From: TMED27 sp041397865
GTDB taxonomy: Bacteria > Pseudomonadota > Alphaproteobacteria > Micavibrionales > Micavibrionaceae
DNA: 64,000 nucleotides
Reading direction: 5' to 3'
NCBI GenBank assembly: GCA_041397865.1
Contig: JAWKVT010000001.1
Coordinates: forward strand, 62,001 to 126,000
The notes below the pieces were generated by a model. It saw only the letters and a list, made by a program, of their open reading frames with translations. It searched no databases and was not told where the DNA came from. A program made the translations under genes and the position numbers. Below are positions 16,978 through 25,574 of the stretch, in pieces; within the stretch, counting starts at the first letter, position 1; each line of letters begins with the position of its first letter.

Positions 16978-18888
16978 TTAAAGCCCTTTTTCCATGAAAG
17001 CCGCCATGCGCCGGGCAAACCCCGCCGGGTCTTTCACCGGCTCGCCCTGAATAATCCGGGCCTGATCGAACAGCAGGCTTGCCGCGTCTTTAAAAGCATC
17101 GCTCTTCGGCTTCAGGCTTTCGAGCTTTTGAATAAGCGGGTGCCCCGTATTAATCTCCAGCACAGGCTTTGAACTTCCCGCATATTTCTGGTGAATTTTC
17201 AAAACCCGCTCCATATGCATATCCACGCCGCCCTCCGGCGCGACAAGACAAACCGGAGAATCTGTAAGGCGGCGGGAAACCCGAACCTCCGAAACATCCT
17301 CCTCCAGAATATTTTTCAGGCTCTCAAGCAAATCCTTATGCTGTTCGGCATCTTCCTCTTTGTCTTCGTCCTTTTGATCGCCAAAATCAATATCGCCTTT
17401 CGTCGCGGATTTGAACTTTTTCCCTTTATATTCACCCGCATTTTGCAGCCAGAAATCATCAACCGTATCGGTAAAAAACAGCACTTCTTTGCCTGCTGCT
17501 CTAAAACCCTCAAGCTGCGGTGAGTTTTTTAACGACTCAAGATTCTCCCCGCTGATATAATAAATATCCTCCTGACCTTCGCCCATGCGTTCAATATATT
17601 CATCAAGCGAGGTAAACTTCTCTCCGTTCTCATGTGTCGAATAAAAACGGCAAACCTTAAAAATCGCCTCGCGGTGTTCCGCCGCGTCGTAAAGCCCTTC
17701 TTTCAGCGCCGCGCCGAACTGCCCCCAAAAGGTAATAAACGCCGGGTGATCCTCGCGCGAAAGCTTATCAAGATCGCTCAGGATACGCCGCGTAACACTG
17801 GCGCGGATTTTGGCAATCACCGGGTTGTATTGCAGGGATTCTCTGGAGATGTTCAGCGGCAAATCCTCCGAATCTACAACCCCGCGCACAAAACGCAGCC
17901 ACGGATAACTCAACCCCTCGATATTGTCGGAAATAAAAACCCGCCGGACGTAAAGCCGCATGGAGCCCTTGCGCGAGGGATCGTAAAGATCCCACGGGCG
18001 CATCGTCGGAATAAAGAGCAGGGCGCTAAACTCAATCTTGCCCTCCGCGCGCCAGTGCGAAGTCATCAGCGGCTCGTCAAAACCATGCGTGATATGCCGG
18101 TAAAACTCCGTATATTGCTCCTGCGTGATATCCTGCCGCGAACGGCTCCAGAGCGCTTGCGCCTTGTTAATCGGCTGGCCCTCGCCATTGTCCGTCTCCT
18201 CCGGACGGCCCAGAAAAATCTTCACGTCGATATTGTCGGAATAGGTCTCAACCGTGTGCTTGATCTTTTCGTCGATAAGAAACTCCGCGCCCTCGTCTTT
18301 GATGTTCAGGGTAATCACCGTTCCGCGCTGCCCGTCAAGCCGGGCTTCCTCCTCCTGCGTCGCCTTGCGGATATTAAACCCGCTCGCGCCATCGGATTCC
18401 CACGTCCACACCGCTTTCGATCCCGCCTTGCGCGATGTCACGCAAACAAAATCCGCCACCATATACGAAGCGTAAAACCCCACGCCAAATTGCCCGATCA
18501 GCTTAAGCGGGTCTTCGCCCTTGCCCGCCTTGCTCATTTTCTCCATCAGTGCCGCAGTGCCGGACTTCGCAATCGTCCCGAGATTGTCGATCAACTCGGC
18601 CTTGCCCATGCCAATGCCGTTATCCACAACCGTAAGGGTCCGTGTATCCGTATCCTTGTAAATATGAATGCGAAAATCCGGCGCGCCTGCGGTTAGTTCC
18701 GGCTTTTGTATCGCCTCATAGCGCAGCCGGTCGCACGCATCGGCGCTGTTCGAAATAAGCTCGCGCAGAAAAACGTCATGGTTCGTATAAAGCGCATTGG
18801 CGACAATATTCAAAAGCCGCGACACATCCGCGCTGAAATCCATCTTTTCGCTATCGCTATCGTTTTCTTTTTTCACACTGGTACTCAT
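16978..18888 (-). CDS. htpG: Molecular chaperone HtpG (Hsp90)
   Basis: A 636-residue cytosolic Hsp90. The GHKL ATPase motifs are intact: LRELISNSADACDRLRY, DNGIGMGKAELIDNLGTIAKSGT and IGQFGVGFYASYMVAD. The middle domain follows with GVVDSEDLPLNISRE and the C-terminal dimerisation domain. The N-terminus MSTSVKKENDSDSEKMDFSADVSRLL is slightly extended. There are no obvious operon partners. It is expected to be stress-induced, but no heat-shock promoter was identified by eye. Confidence 0.97.
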   Translation of the reverse strand: MSTSVKKENDSDSEKMDFSADVSRLLNIVANALYTNHDVFLRELISNSADACDRLRYEAIQKPELTAGAPDFRIHIYKDTDTRTLTVVDNGIGMGKAELIDNLGTIAKSGTAALMEKMSKAGKGEDPLKLIGQFGVGFYASYMVADFVCVTSRKAGSKAVWTWESDGASGFNIRKATQEEEARLDGQRGTVITLNIKDEGAEFLIDEKIKHTVETYSDNIDVKIFLGRPEETDNGEGQPINKAQALWSRSRQDITQEQYTEFYRHITHGFDEPLMTSHWRAEGKIEFSALLFIPTMRPWDLYDPSRKGSMRLYVRRVFISDNIEGLSYPWLRFVRGVVDSEDLPLNISRESLQYNPVIAKIRASVTRRILSDLDKLSREDHPAFITFWGQFGAALKEGLYDAAEHREAIFKVCRFYSTHENGEKFTSLDEYIERMGEGQEDIYYISGENLESLKNSPQLEGFRAAGKEVLFFTDTVDDFWLQNAGEYKGKKFKSATKGDIDFGDQKDEDKEEDAEQHKDLLESLKNILEEDVSEVRVSRRLTDSPVCLVAPEGGVDMHMERVLKIHQKYAGSSKPVLEINTGHPLIQKLESLKPKSDAFKDAASLLFDQARIIQGEPVKDPAGFARRMAAFMEKGL

Positions 18889-18947
18889 GACACCTATATG
18901 GCCCGGTTTTTAAAGTTTTTCAAGTGTCTGGTTTTTTGCTTTAGCAA

Positions 18948-19940
18948 TCAGCGAGCGTAAGCCATGGCCGTATCACGCCCGGTTTTATAGTGATAAGAGA
19001 GCAGAGCAGGGCGCGGTTGTCCCTTAAATGATTTCATAATTCGCAGGCTGCGCTCTTCGACTAACGGCCCTGCGTCAATTTGTTCAAGGTTGAAAGTCTC
19101 ATAAAGTTTCCCATCACGCGAGTCTAAGGCAAGATTTGAGACAATATTGTCAGGCTCCTTCCATCCCGCGATGATTATATTTGGCTGTTCTTCTAAACGC
19201 AGCGTAATATTGGCGACCATGTGATATGTGTCACTCCATCCGCCTGCCATATTGGCGATAAGCCGCTCGCTTGCATTTTTCCGCATTTTAAAAATGCATG
19301 AGCTGATCTGATTCAGGTCCATTCCATCGTCGATATGAGACAGGAAGCCTTGCCGCGCTTTTTCATTATAAAGACTCAGGATAACGCAAGGCCCGGCATA
19401 TCGGCTGGCTAAAACAGGTCGGTCGGCATCATGTCTGGTTATACCGTATTCCGCTTGCATGATATCGAATGCCTCTTGTGCTGTGAAGTCGGCGGTTTCT
19501 GATGCCTGTAATGTCGAAAGAGTCTCTATGATCCTCATTGACGCCTGAAAGGTTTCTGCTTCGTTATTGCTGAGAAGCCATGCTTCGGATAAGGGGCTCA
19601 GGTCAGGTAAGTGACCCTTTAATGCGCCGTTAATGGTTTTTCGCATTTCTTGCGGTGCATTTTTAAGGAGCAAAGATAGCTCCAAGGGTCTGAATTCCGA
19701 ATGTATCAGGGTGTGACCGTCAGCATGAACGCAGGTCATTAGAATGATACGGGAGTTTGGGTGAACAAGAACTTCTCCTCTATAGCTGTTGGAGTCGTTA
19801 AAGCGATCGCATTGTGATCCGGGTACGCAGGATTGAATCTGCTGCATATCAAGTCGTTCGATTTCCGGGGCATTAAAAAAGCCCATGATGAAACCGCGCT
19901 CTGGATGGATAAGCATCCTATCTGTGGTGTTTTCTTGCAT
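18948..19940 (-). CDS. Hypothetical protein with CheD/NTAN1-like deamidase region
   Basis: A 330-residue protein. Residues 175-320 resemble the CheD/N-terminal-Asn-amidohydrolase fold. A candidate catalytic Cys185 is in YAGPCVILSLYNEKARQGFLSHIDD, with a His202 seventeen residues later. Then come the glycine motif MAGGWSDTYH (like GGFSD in NTAN1) and LALDSRDGKLYETF. The first 170 residues are unassigned. The similarity is by pattern only. The coding sequence is rather AT-rich. If true, it would deamidate a protein glutamine or asparagine. No chemoreceptor genes are nearby. Confidence 0.5.
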   Translation of the reverse strand: MQENTTDRMLIHPERGFIMGFFNAPEIERLDMQQIQSCVPGSQCDRFNDSNSYRGEVLVHPNSRIILMTCVHADGHTLIHSEFRPLELSLLLKNAPQEMRKTINGALKGHLPDLSPLSEAWLLSNNEAETFQASMRIIETLSTLQASETADFTAQEAFDIMQAEYGITRHDADRPVLASRYAGPCVILSLYNEKARQGFLSHIDDGMDLNQISSCIFKMRKNASERLIANMAGGWSDTYHMVANITLRLEEQPNIIIAGWKEPDNIVSNLALDSRDGKLYETFNLEQIDAGPLVEERSLRIMKSFKGQPRPALLSYHYKTGRDTAMAYAR

Positions 19941-19987
19941 GGGAAAGTTTCTAGAGCAGGTTTAGGATTATGTCAAGCTTTTATATT

Positions 19988-20596
19988 TTAAGGGCAAAGC
20001 CAGTGGGCGGTCCAGCTATCGCCGTTTTCAAGCTTTTTATAAACAAACCGCGTATGCAGACGGTCTTCATGCGCGATCCAGAACTCTATGGAATCGGGGA
20101 TAAGGCGGTATCCGCTCCAGTAAGGCGGGCGTGGAATATGATCGGCCCCGGCGAATTCCTCTTCATATTTGCGCACTTCTGCTTCCATCTCGGTGCGCTG
20201 CTCAAAAGGCGTCGATTGCTTCGAAGCCCACGCGCCAATCCGCCGTTCAATGGAGCGGGTTGCGAAATATTCATCCGCTTCTTCCGGCGCGGCCTGTTCA
20301 ATGCGCCCTTCAATGCGGATTTGCCTGCGCGTGGATTTCCAGTAAAAACACATCGCCGCTTTGGGGTTATCCGCCATGTCCCGGCCTTTGCGGCTGCCGG
20401 AATTAGTATGAAACTTAAACCCCTTTTCATCAATGTTTTTGACCAGAACCATGCGGTTTGACGGGTTTCCCTCACCATCACATGTCGCAAGGCAAACCGC
20501 TTCGGGATCGTTTGGCTCCAGACGTTCCGCCTCCGCCAGCCATTCTCGGCATAACGCCACCGGGTCGCTTCCATATTTTTCTATGACTTCATTCAT
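19988..20596 (-). CDS. pdxH: Pyridoxamine 5'-phosphate oxidase
   Basis: An FMN enzyme oxidising pyridoxine or pyridoxamine 5'-phosphate to pyridoxal 5'-phosphate, 202 residues. Characteristic motifs are PSNRMVLVKNIDEKGFKFHTNSGSRKG, CFYWKSTRRQIRIEGRIEQ, FATRSIERRIGAWASKQS and the C-terminal FWIAHEDRLHTRFVY. The Met at 20596 (MNEVIEKYGSDP) is chosen over an upstream 31-codon extension without family similarity. PLP is needed by HemA encoded 10 kb away, but no operon link exists. Confidence 0.95.
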   Translation of the reverse strand: MNEVIEKYGSDPVALCREWLAEAERLEPNDPEAVCLATCDGEGNPSNRMVLVKNIDEKGFKFHTNSGSRKGRDMADNPKAAMCFYWKSTRRQIRIEGRIEQAAPEEADEYFATRSIERRIGAWASKQSTPFEQRTEMEAEVRKYEEEFAGADHIPRPPYWSGYRLIPDSIEFWIAHEDRLHTRFVYKKLENGDSWTAHWLCP

Positions 20597-20711
20597 GACA
20601 CTTTTGTAACGAAGGGTAAAAACTTTTGAAACGTATAACCTTGTGCATCCGCATAAATACCATATATGCTGCATGCGTAAAAATCGCAAATAAAGAAAGG
20701 CGAATGTTGTT

Positions 20712-21188
20712 ATGAAGAATATTGGTTTAATAGCTATGGTTCTGGCTGTGATCTCCCTGACGGCCTGTGATACCCTTCAACAAGGCGGAACAAAACAAAC
20801 GGTCGGAACCGCCGGTGGCGCCGTGATTGGCGGTATACTTGGCTCAAAAATCGGTGGTGGAAACGGCCAGCTTTGGGCGACCGGTGCCGGTGCCTTGCTT
20901 GGCGCGTTGATCGGAAGTGAGATTGGAAAATCTTTGGACCGCGCCGACAGAATCGCTCTTGGTGATGCGAACCGCCGTGCGCAAACTGCGCCGATCGGCG
21001 AAACCGTATCGTGGAATAACCCTGAAAGCGGCAATTACGGCACCGTGACACCGACCCGTGAAGGAGAAAGCTCATATGGCCGTTATTGCCGTGAATATGA
21101 GCAAACCATCTATGTCGGCGGTCGGCAGGAAACCGCTGTGGGAACAGCCTGCCAGAATAATGACGGCACATGGGAAATCGTTTCGTAA
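20712..21188 (+). CDS. Glycine-zipper outer membrane lipoprotein (17-kDa surface antigen-like)
   Basis: A 158-residue lipoprotein. The signal peptide ends in the lipobox SLTAC (MKNIGLIAMVLAVISLTACD). It is followed by a glycine-zipper pair (GTAGGAVIGGILGSKIGGG and GAGALLGALIGSEIG) and a C-terminal domain ending REYEQTIYVGGRQETAVGTAC...GTWEIVS. This is the layout of the rickettsial 17-kDa antigen and related alphaproteobacterial proteins. It is probably anchored in the outer membrane. It is followed by a clear terminator. Confidence 0.88.
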   Translation: MKNIGLIAMVLAVISLTACDTLQQGGTKQTVGTAGGAVIGGILGSKIGGGNGQLWATGAGALLGALIGSEIGKSLDRADRIALGDANRRAQTAPIGETVSWNNPESGNYGTVTPTREGESSYGRYCREYEQTIYVGGRQETAVGTACQNNDGTWEIVS

Positions 21189-21210
21189 AATTCTGTCCGT
21201 CTTTAAATTA

Positions 21211-21243
21211 CAAAAGCCGCCCCAGCAAACGGGCGGCTTTTTA
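21211..21243 (+). terminator. Rho-independent terminator (stem GCCGCCC/GGGCGGC)
   Basis: AAAAGCCGCCC, an 8-base loop, then GGGCGGCTTTTTATT form a strong hairpin with flanking A and T tracts. It can act in both directions and lies between the lipoprotein gene and the convergent gene ending at 21241. Confidence 0.9.
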
Positions 21244-22593
21244 TTGAAGAAGCTCAAAAGCGTTTTTATATGGCGCGTAAACTTCATGCTCGCCGATAAT
21301 GCGCAAAGCCTCTGCGGCGTCGATCGTTCCCCCCTTGCGCGTATATGAAATAAACCTGCGGTTCAGCGCTTTCAAATCTTTCCATTTCACCTGCGCAAAC
21401 GCGCCCTGGAAAGCGCGGTCGATCATCTCTTCTTTGTGCGTACTGTCCGGATTGTCTCTGGAAAGCCGGTAGGCATTCTCCGCTTCAATAAGCGCTGGCG
21501 CGCACCAACCCAGCGGCTGAAAAGCCAAAAGCTTTTCCGTCTGCTTGCGTGCGCTTTTAAGAAAAATATCCGCCGCGCCTGTTTCATTGATCTGCTCCAA
21601 AAGCGCGATAAACCCGGCCTTACAGACGCGAATATGCGCTCGCTCATCCGCGCCGTCATCGGTAAAGGGGTTATAGATGTCGGTATGGATAAGCGGTACC
21701 GGCGTAATATTCAGATTTTCCGCGCAGATATGCGCGTTGGAACGGATATAGGGGCTGTCGGAATTGTAAACCGCTGTGCTGATAATGTCGTTATGCGTAT
21801 AACCCGCCCACGCCATATCCTGCGCCCCCGTGCTGAAACGCACCCATTGCCGCAGGCTGATATCGTCATAGGTCTGCGCTGTTTCCGATGCCATAAAATA
21901 CGTATGTTTCACCAGCCCGTCTTTGGGCGCCGCCTCATGCCGCAAATCCTTGTAAACAATATGAATGCCATCCGCCGCCATCGGCAAGGGATGATTCTGC
22001 GGCGTAAACCCCGTCGCCGGGCTCAGCGTATTTTCGCAGTATTTCTTGATAGCCGTATGCACGGCATTCTTCGTTCCTGTGCTTTCCGCCATCATCGCCG
22101 CAAAGCAATCCGCCGTCAGCTTCATGCGCAGCTCTGCGGCTTTCATCCGCGTGCGATCTGTTTCTTTTTCTTCCGCCGCATGGCCGTCTCTGGCCTGAAA
22201 ATAAAGATGCAGCGCCTCAAACACCCCCGTATAGCCCGCCATTTTGCACGAAAGATCGAAATCCTCAAAATAACCCGGCGCGAGTTTATCAATGAAACAG
22301 ACGGCAAGAAAGCGCTGGCGCGTTAAAAGCCCGGCAAATGATTTTTCTTCCCCGCCTGCAAAAACGCACCCGAAGCCTGCCTGTCCGCCCGTATCGAAAA
22401 AATCCTCCATCCGGCTGTTCAGCGCACCCAGGGCAGGGTGCCCGGCAATCTCCTGCTGTTTCTCTGCAAAACCGTCCATTTGCTCGCCTTCCCCGCAAAC
22501 GACAAAGCACAGCGTCAACTCCGGAAATTCATCCGTAATGCTCCTGCGAACGGCGTTAAAAATATGATCTGTTGAGGCGTCTTGCGAATTCAT
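21241..22593 (-). CDS. Hypothetical protein, 450 residues
   Basis: No family is recognised. It is a large soluble protein without signal peptide or membrane segments. It is rich in Cys, His and aromatic residues, with stretches such as LCFVVCGEGEQMDGF, FLAVCFIDKLAPGYFEDFDLSC and WVRFSTGAQDMAWAGYTHNDIISTAVY. The C-terminus is helical (KGGTIDAAEALRIIGEHEVYAPYKNAFELL). Codon use is like that of its housekeeping neighbours, which argues for a resident gene. Its stop lies inside the terminator of the convergent lipoprotein gene. Confidence 0.7.
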   Translation of the reverse strand: MNSQDASTDHIFNAVRRSITDEFPELTLCFVVCGEGEQMDGFAEKQQEIAGHPALGALNSRMEDFFDTGGQAGFGCVFAGGEEKSFAGLLTRQRFLAVCFIDKLAPGYFEDFDLSCKMAGYTGVFEALHLYFQARDGHAAEEKETDRTRMKAAELRMKLTADCFAAMMAESTGTKNAVHTAIKKYCENTLSPATGFTPQNHPLPMAADGIHIVYKDLRHEAAPKDGLVKHTYFMASETAQTYDDISLRQWVRFSTGAQDMAWAGYTHNDIISTAVYNSDSPYIRSNAHICAENLNITPVPLIHTDIYNPFTDDGADERAHIRVCKAGFIALLEQINETGAADIFLKSARKQTEKLLAFQPLGWCAPALIEAENAYRLSRDNPDSTHKEEMIDRAFQGAFAQVKWKDLKALNRRFISYTRKGGTIDAAEALRIIGEHEVYAPYKNAFELLQ

Positions 22594-22743
22594 AATGCTT
22601 TGGTGCTGTTCCCGGCGTCTTTATTTTTGATCCTATCAGGAACAGAGGGCTTAACCAAGGGCTGGACTGCCCCGCGTAAATGTGTAGGATGCTGTATCAT
22701 AAATTCACCGTAAAGAACATTGTTGTAAGTGAGTAATATAAGC

Positions 22744-23604
22744 ATGGATGCACAAAATAATTTCTTAAAAGGAAAACGCGGCCTTGTTATGGGCGTAGCC
22801 AACGACCGCTCAATCGCATGGGGAATCGCCAAAGCCGCCGTGGCTGCGGGAGCAGAGCTTGCCTTTACCTATCAGGGCGAGGCGCTGGAAAAGCGCGTGC
22901 GCCCGCTGGCAGACCAGATCGGCGCAAAAATCGTTGTGCCCTGTGATGTGACCGATGAAGCCAGCGTCGATGCCGCATTTAAAGCCATTGAGGACGAATG
23001 GGGCACGCTTGACTTTGTCGTGCATGCCATCGCGTTTTCAGACAAAAACGAACTCGATGGCCTGTACCTCGATACCAGCCGCGAGAATTTCACCCGCACC
23101 ATGGATATCTCCGTATATTCTTTTACTTCTGTTGCCCGCCGCGCCGCGCCGTTGATGAAAGATGGCGGTTCCCTCATCACGCTTACCTATTACGGGGCGG
23201 AGCAGGTTATGCCGCATTATAACGTTATGGGCGTGGCCAAAGCCGCGCTGGAATGCTCCGTGCGCTATCTGGCAGCGGATCTGGGGCCGAAAAATATCCG
23301 CGTGAACGCCATCTCCGCCGGGCCGATCAAAACGCTCGCCGCCAGCGGAATCGGCGATTTTCGCTATATTCTGAAATGGAACGAACTCAACTCCCCGCTG
23401 CGCCGGAATGTCACAATTGACGATGTTGGCCGTTCGGGGCTGTTCCTGCTGTCCGATCTGGGCAGCGGCGTAACCGGTGAGGTTCTGCATGTCGATGCGG
23501 GCTATCATACTGTGGGCATGTGCAGCGTGGACAGCGCCGCAGAAACCGCAGAGCTCCTGCGCTCTATCGCGCCGAAGAAAGGCGACAGCGAAGCGGCTGC
23601 ATGA
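22744..23604 (+). CDS. fabI: Enoyl-[acyl-carrier-protein] reductase [NADH]
   Basis: An SDR-fold enzyme for the last reduction step of type II fatty acid elongation, 286 residues. The N-terminus LKGKRGLVMGVANDRSIAWGIAKA is the FabI cofactor motif. The catalytic Tyr-x6-Lys is in MPHYNVMGVAKAALE, and SAGPIKTLAASGI follows. The ATG at 22744 is chosen over an in-frame GTG at 22729. Its stop overlaps the thioesterase start by 4 bases, so the two are coupled. Confidence 0.95.
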   Translation: MDAQNNFLKGKRGLVMGVANDRSIAWGIAKAAVAAGAELAFTYQGEALEKRVRPLADQIGAKIVVPCDVTDEASVDAAFKAIEDEWGTLDFVVHAIAFSDKNELDGLYLDTSRENFTRTMDISVYSFTSVARRAAPLMKDGGSLITLTYYGAEQVMPHYNVMGVAKAALECSVRYLAADLGPKNIRVNAISAGPIKTLAASGIGDFRYILKWNELNSPLRRNVTIDDVGRSGLFLLSDLGSGVTGEVLHVDAGYHTVGMCSVDSAAETAELLRSIAPKKGDSEAAA

Positions 23605-24065
23605 TCTGGTTTAAAGACTACACGCTGGAATATCTCGAAGGACTGCGCAACGCCAATATGGGCATGCATATCGGCATTGAATTTACCGAGATCGGCCCCG
23701 ATGTCCTCAAAGCCCGCATGCCGGTGGATGAGCGCACGACGCAGCCCTTTGGCATCCTCCATGGCGGCGCATCATGCGTGCTCTCCGAAACGCTCGGCTC
23801 CGTCGCCGCATGGATGACGATAGACCCGGACAAATACCGCGCCGTGGGAATCGAAATCAACGCCAACCACATCCGCGCGGTGACGCAAGGCCATGTGATC
23901 GGCGAGTGCCGCGCGCTGCACACGGGCCGCCGGACGCAGGTCTGGCAGACGGATATTACCGAAGAAGCCACCGGCAAACGCGTCGCCATCTCCCGCCTGA
24001 CCGTCGCGATTATTGAGCAGGGGACGCTCAGTGCGCAGAAGGGGAAGGTTGTCGTTGGCAAGTGA
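23601..24065 (+). CDS. Hotdog-fold acyl-CoA thioesterase (PaaI/YdiI-like)
   Basis: A 154-residue hotdog thioesterase. The family signature QPFGILHGGASCVLSETLGSVAAW is followed by GIEINANHIRAVTQGHVIGECRALHTGRRTQVWQTDI, as in YdiI and PaaI enzymes that hydrolyse acyl- or aroyl-CoA. The ATGA overlap with fabI fixes the start at 23601 and suggests co-expression. Release or proofreading of acyl thioesters next to fatty acid synthesis is a reasonable inference. The exact substrate is unknown. Confidence 0.85.
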   Translation: MIWFKDYTLEYLEGLRNANMGMHIGIEFTEIGPDVLKARMPVDERTTQPFGILHGGASCVLSETLGSVAAWMTIDPDKYRAVGIEINANHIRAVTQGHVIGECRALHTGRRTQVWQTDITEEATGKRVAISRLTVAIIEQGTLSAQKGKVVVGK

Positions 24066-24073
24066 TTTCTACT

Positions 24074-24412
24074 TGCTTTCCCTGCGAAAGCAGGGATCTT
24101 GTTTGTATGCCTTACTTTGTTTATATGCTGACTAATTTTAAGAAGAATGTCCTTTATATCGGGTTGACCGGAAATCTTGCGGAGCGCGTTGCGCAGCATA
24201 AATCAGGGCAAGTGGAAGGCTTTACAAGAAAATATAATGTTAATTCATTGATTTATTTCGAGCAATTCGATGATATAACGGAAGCGAAGGCCAGAGAACG
24301 TAATTTGAAAAAATGGAAAAGGGATTGGAAAGAAAAGCTTGTTAATCAGTCTAATCCCGAATGGAATGAAATTTTAATTGTTTAAAAGATCCCTGCTTTC
24401 GCAGGGAAAGCA
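24074..24412. mobile_element. GIY-YIG gene bounded by a perfect 27-bp inverted repeat
   Basis: The arms are 24074-24100 and 24386-24412 and are exact reverse complements. Each arm itself folds as CCCTGC-GAAA-GCAGGG, a 6-bp hairpin with a GNRA-type loop. The GIY-YIG gene fits precisely between them, with its stop codon touching the right arm. A copy of the same repeat family without the gene is inside aroC at 24874-24935. The layout resembles an autonomous/non-autonomous pair of REP-like elements. Mobility is inferred. Confidence 0.7.
24107..24385 (+). CDS. GIY-YIG domain endonuclease, small single-domain type
   Basis: A 92-residue UvrC-N/URI-type GIY-YIG nuclease. The motif is PYFVYMLTNFKKNVLYIGLTGNL, with the first part reading V-Y-M and the second Y-I-G. 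The catalytic Arg is in GNLAERVAQH, with a His and Lys nearby and a Glu in FDDITEAKARERNLKKW. The start MPYFVYML at 24107 is the family N-terminus. Such short GIY-YIG genes often occur in several copies per genome. This one is enclosed by a perfect inverted repeat, suggesting it acts on those repeats. Confidence 0.88.
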   Translation: MPYFVYMLTNFKKNVLYIGLTGNLAERVAQHKSGQVEGFTRKYNVNSLIYFEQFDDITEAKARERNLKKWKRDWKEKLVNQSNPEWNEILIV

Positions 24413-24428
24413 TAAAGATAGTTTTGTC

Positions 24429-25574
24429 ATGTCAGGAAATCGTTTTGGAACATTATTTCAGTATCAAAGCTTTGGGGAATCCCACGGCCCGGCGATTGGC
24501 TGTGTCGTCGATGGCGTGCCGCCGCGCATTCCGCTGGATGAGTCGTATATTCAGGGATTTCTCGACAAACGCAAACCCGGCCAGAGCCGCCATACAACCC
24601 AGCGCAAAGAGCCGGACACGGTGGAAATCCTCTCCGGCGTGTTCGACGGGCAAACAACCGGAACGCCCATCGGTCTTCTGATCCGCAATCAGGACCAGAA
24701 ATCAAAGGATTACAGCGAGATTAAAGATAAATTCCGCCCCGGTCATGCGGATTACACCTATCATGAGAAATACGGCATTCGCGATTATCGCGGCGGCGGG
24801 CGCAGCTCCGCCCGTGAAACGGCGATGCGTGTGGCTGCCGGAGCCGTAGCGCGGCGGGTTCTTCAATTTTGCATTCCCCGCGCAAGCGGGGATCTTCCAA
24901 AGACCGCGATAAAAGATCCCCGCTTTCACGGGGAAGACTTTTTGAGTGAGGATAATCCCGTAAAAATCCGCGCCGCCGTGGTGCAGGTCGGAACGGAAAA
25001 GATAAACCGCGAGAACTGGAACTGGGATCAGGTCGGGCAAAACCCGCTCTGGCTTCCCGATGCAGGCGCAGTCGAGCGCATTGAGAAATATCTCGACACC
25101 ATCCGCAAAAGCGGATCGAGCGCAGGCGCTTTGGTAGAGGTCCACGCCAGCGGCATTCCCGCCGGGCTGGGCGCGCCTGTTTATGACAAGCTCGATGCGG
25201 ATCTGGCTAAAGCGATGATGAGCATTAACGCCGTGAAGGCCGTGGAAATTGGCGCAGGATTCGAAGCTGTAGCTTTAAGCGGGCAGGAGAACGCGGATGA
25301 AATTCGCGCTGACGGTTTTCAAAGCAATAACGCGGGCGGCATTCTTGGCGGCATTTCCTCGGGGCAAGATATCGTTGTGCGCGTGGCGTTCAAACCGACA
25401 AGCTCTATCTTAACGCCCGTCAAAACAATTGATAAAAGCGGCGCGGAAACCGATATCGTTACCAAAGGCCGCCATGACCCCTGCGTGGGCCTGCGCGGCA
25501 CGCCCGTTGTCGAGGCCATGATGGCCTGCGTTCTGGCCGATCACTGGCTGCGGCATAAAGCGCAGTGTTTATAG
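24429..25574 (+). CDS. aroC: Chorismate synthase with an in-frame palindromic insert
   Basis: It converts 5-enolpyruvylshikimate 3-phosphate to chorismate using reduced FMN, the last step of the shikimate pathway. Family motifs are FGESHGPAIGCVVDG, RPGHADYTYHEKYGIRDYRGGGRSSARETA and RADGFQSNNAGGILGGISSG. The protein is 381 residues, longer than the usual 350-365. The extra residues (about 145-170, CIPRASGDLPKTAIKDPRFH and following) are encoded by a palindromic repeat element at 24874-24935 without breaking the frame. They lie where homologues pass directly from the ARxVL helix to the next strand. The start MSGNRFGTLF at 24429 is used. Function is probably retained. Confidence 0.95.
   Translation: MSGNRFGTLFQYQSFGESHGPAIGCVVDGVPPRIPLDESYIQGFLDKRKPGQSRHTTQRKEPDTVEILSGVFDGQTTGTPIGLLIRNQDQKSKDYSEIKDKFRPGHADYTYHEKYGIRDYRGGGRSSARETAMRVAAGAVARRVLQFCIPRASGDLPKTAIKDPRFHGEDFLSEDNPVKIRAAVVQVGTEKINRENWNWDQVGQNPLWLPDAGAVERIEKYLDTIRKSGSSAGALVEVHASGIPAGLGAPVYDKLDADLAKAMMSINAVKAVEIGAGFEAVALSGQENADEIRADGFQSNNAGGILGGISSGQDIVVRVAFKPTSSILTPVKTIDKSGAETDIVTKGRHDPCVGLRGTPVVEAMMACVLADHWLRHKAQCL
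24874..24935. repeat. REP-like inverted repeat inside aroC
   Basis: The left arm 24874-24896 and right arm 24913-24935 are reverse complements with two mismatches. The left arm folds as CCCCGC-GCAA-GCGGGG. It is identical at 20 of 23 positions to the arms around the GIY-YIG gene, and two of the three differences form a compensating T-A to C-G pair in the stem. Confidence 0.85.

Noticed and set aside
17632..18696. 354-codon plus-strand frame antisense to htpG
   Set aside because: htpG is unmistakable on the other strand. The antisense protein is Arg/His-rich with no family features, as expected from codon bias.
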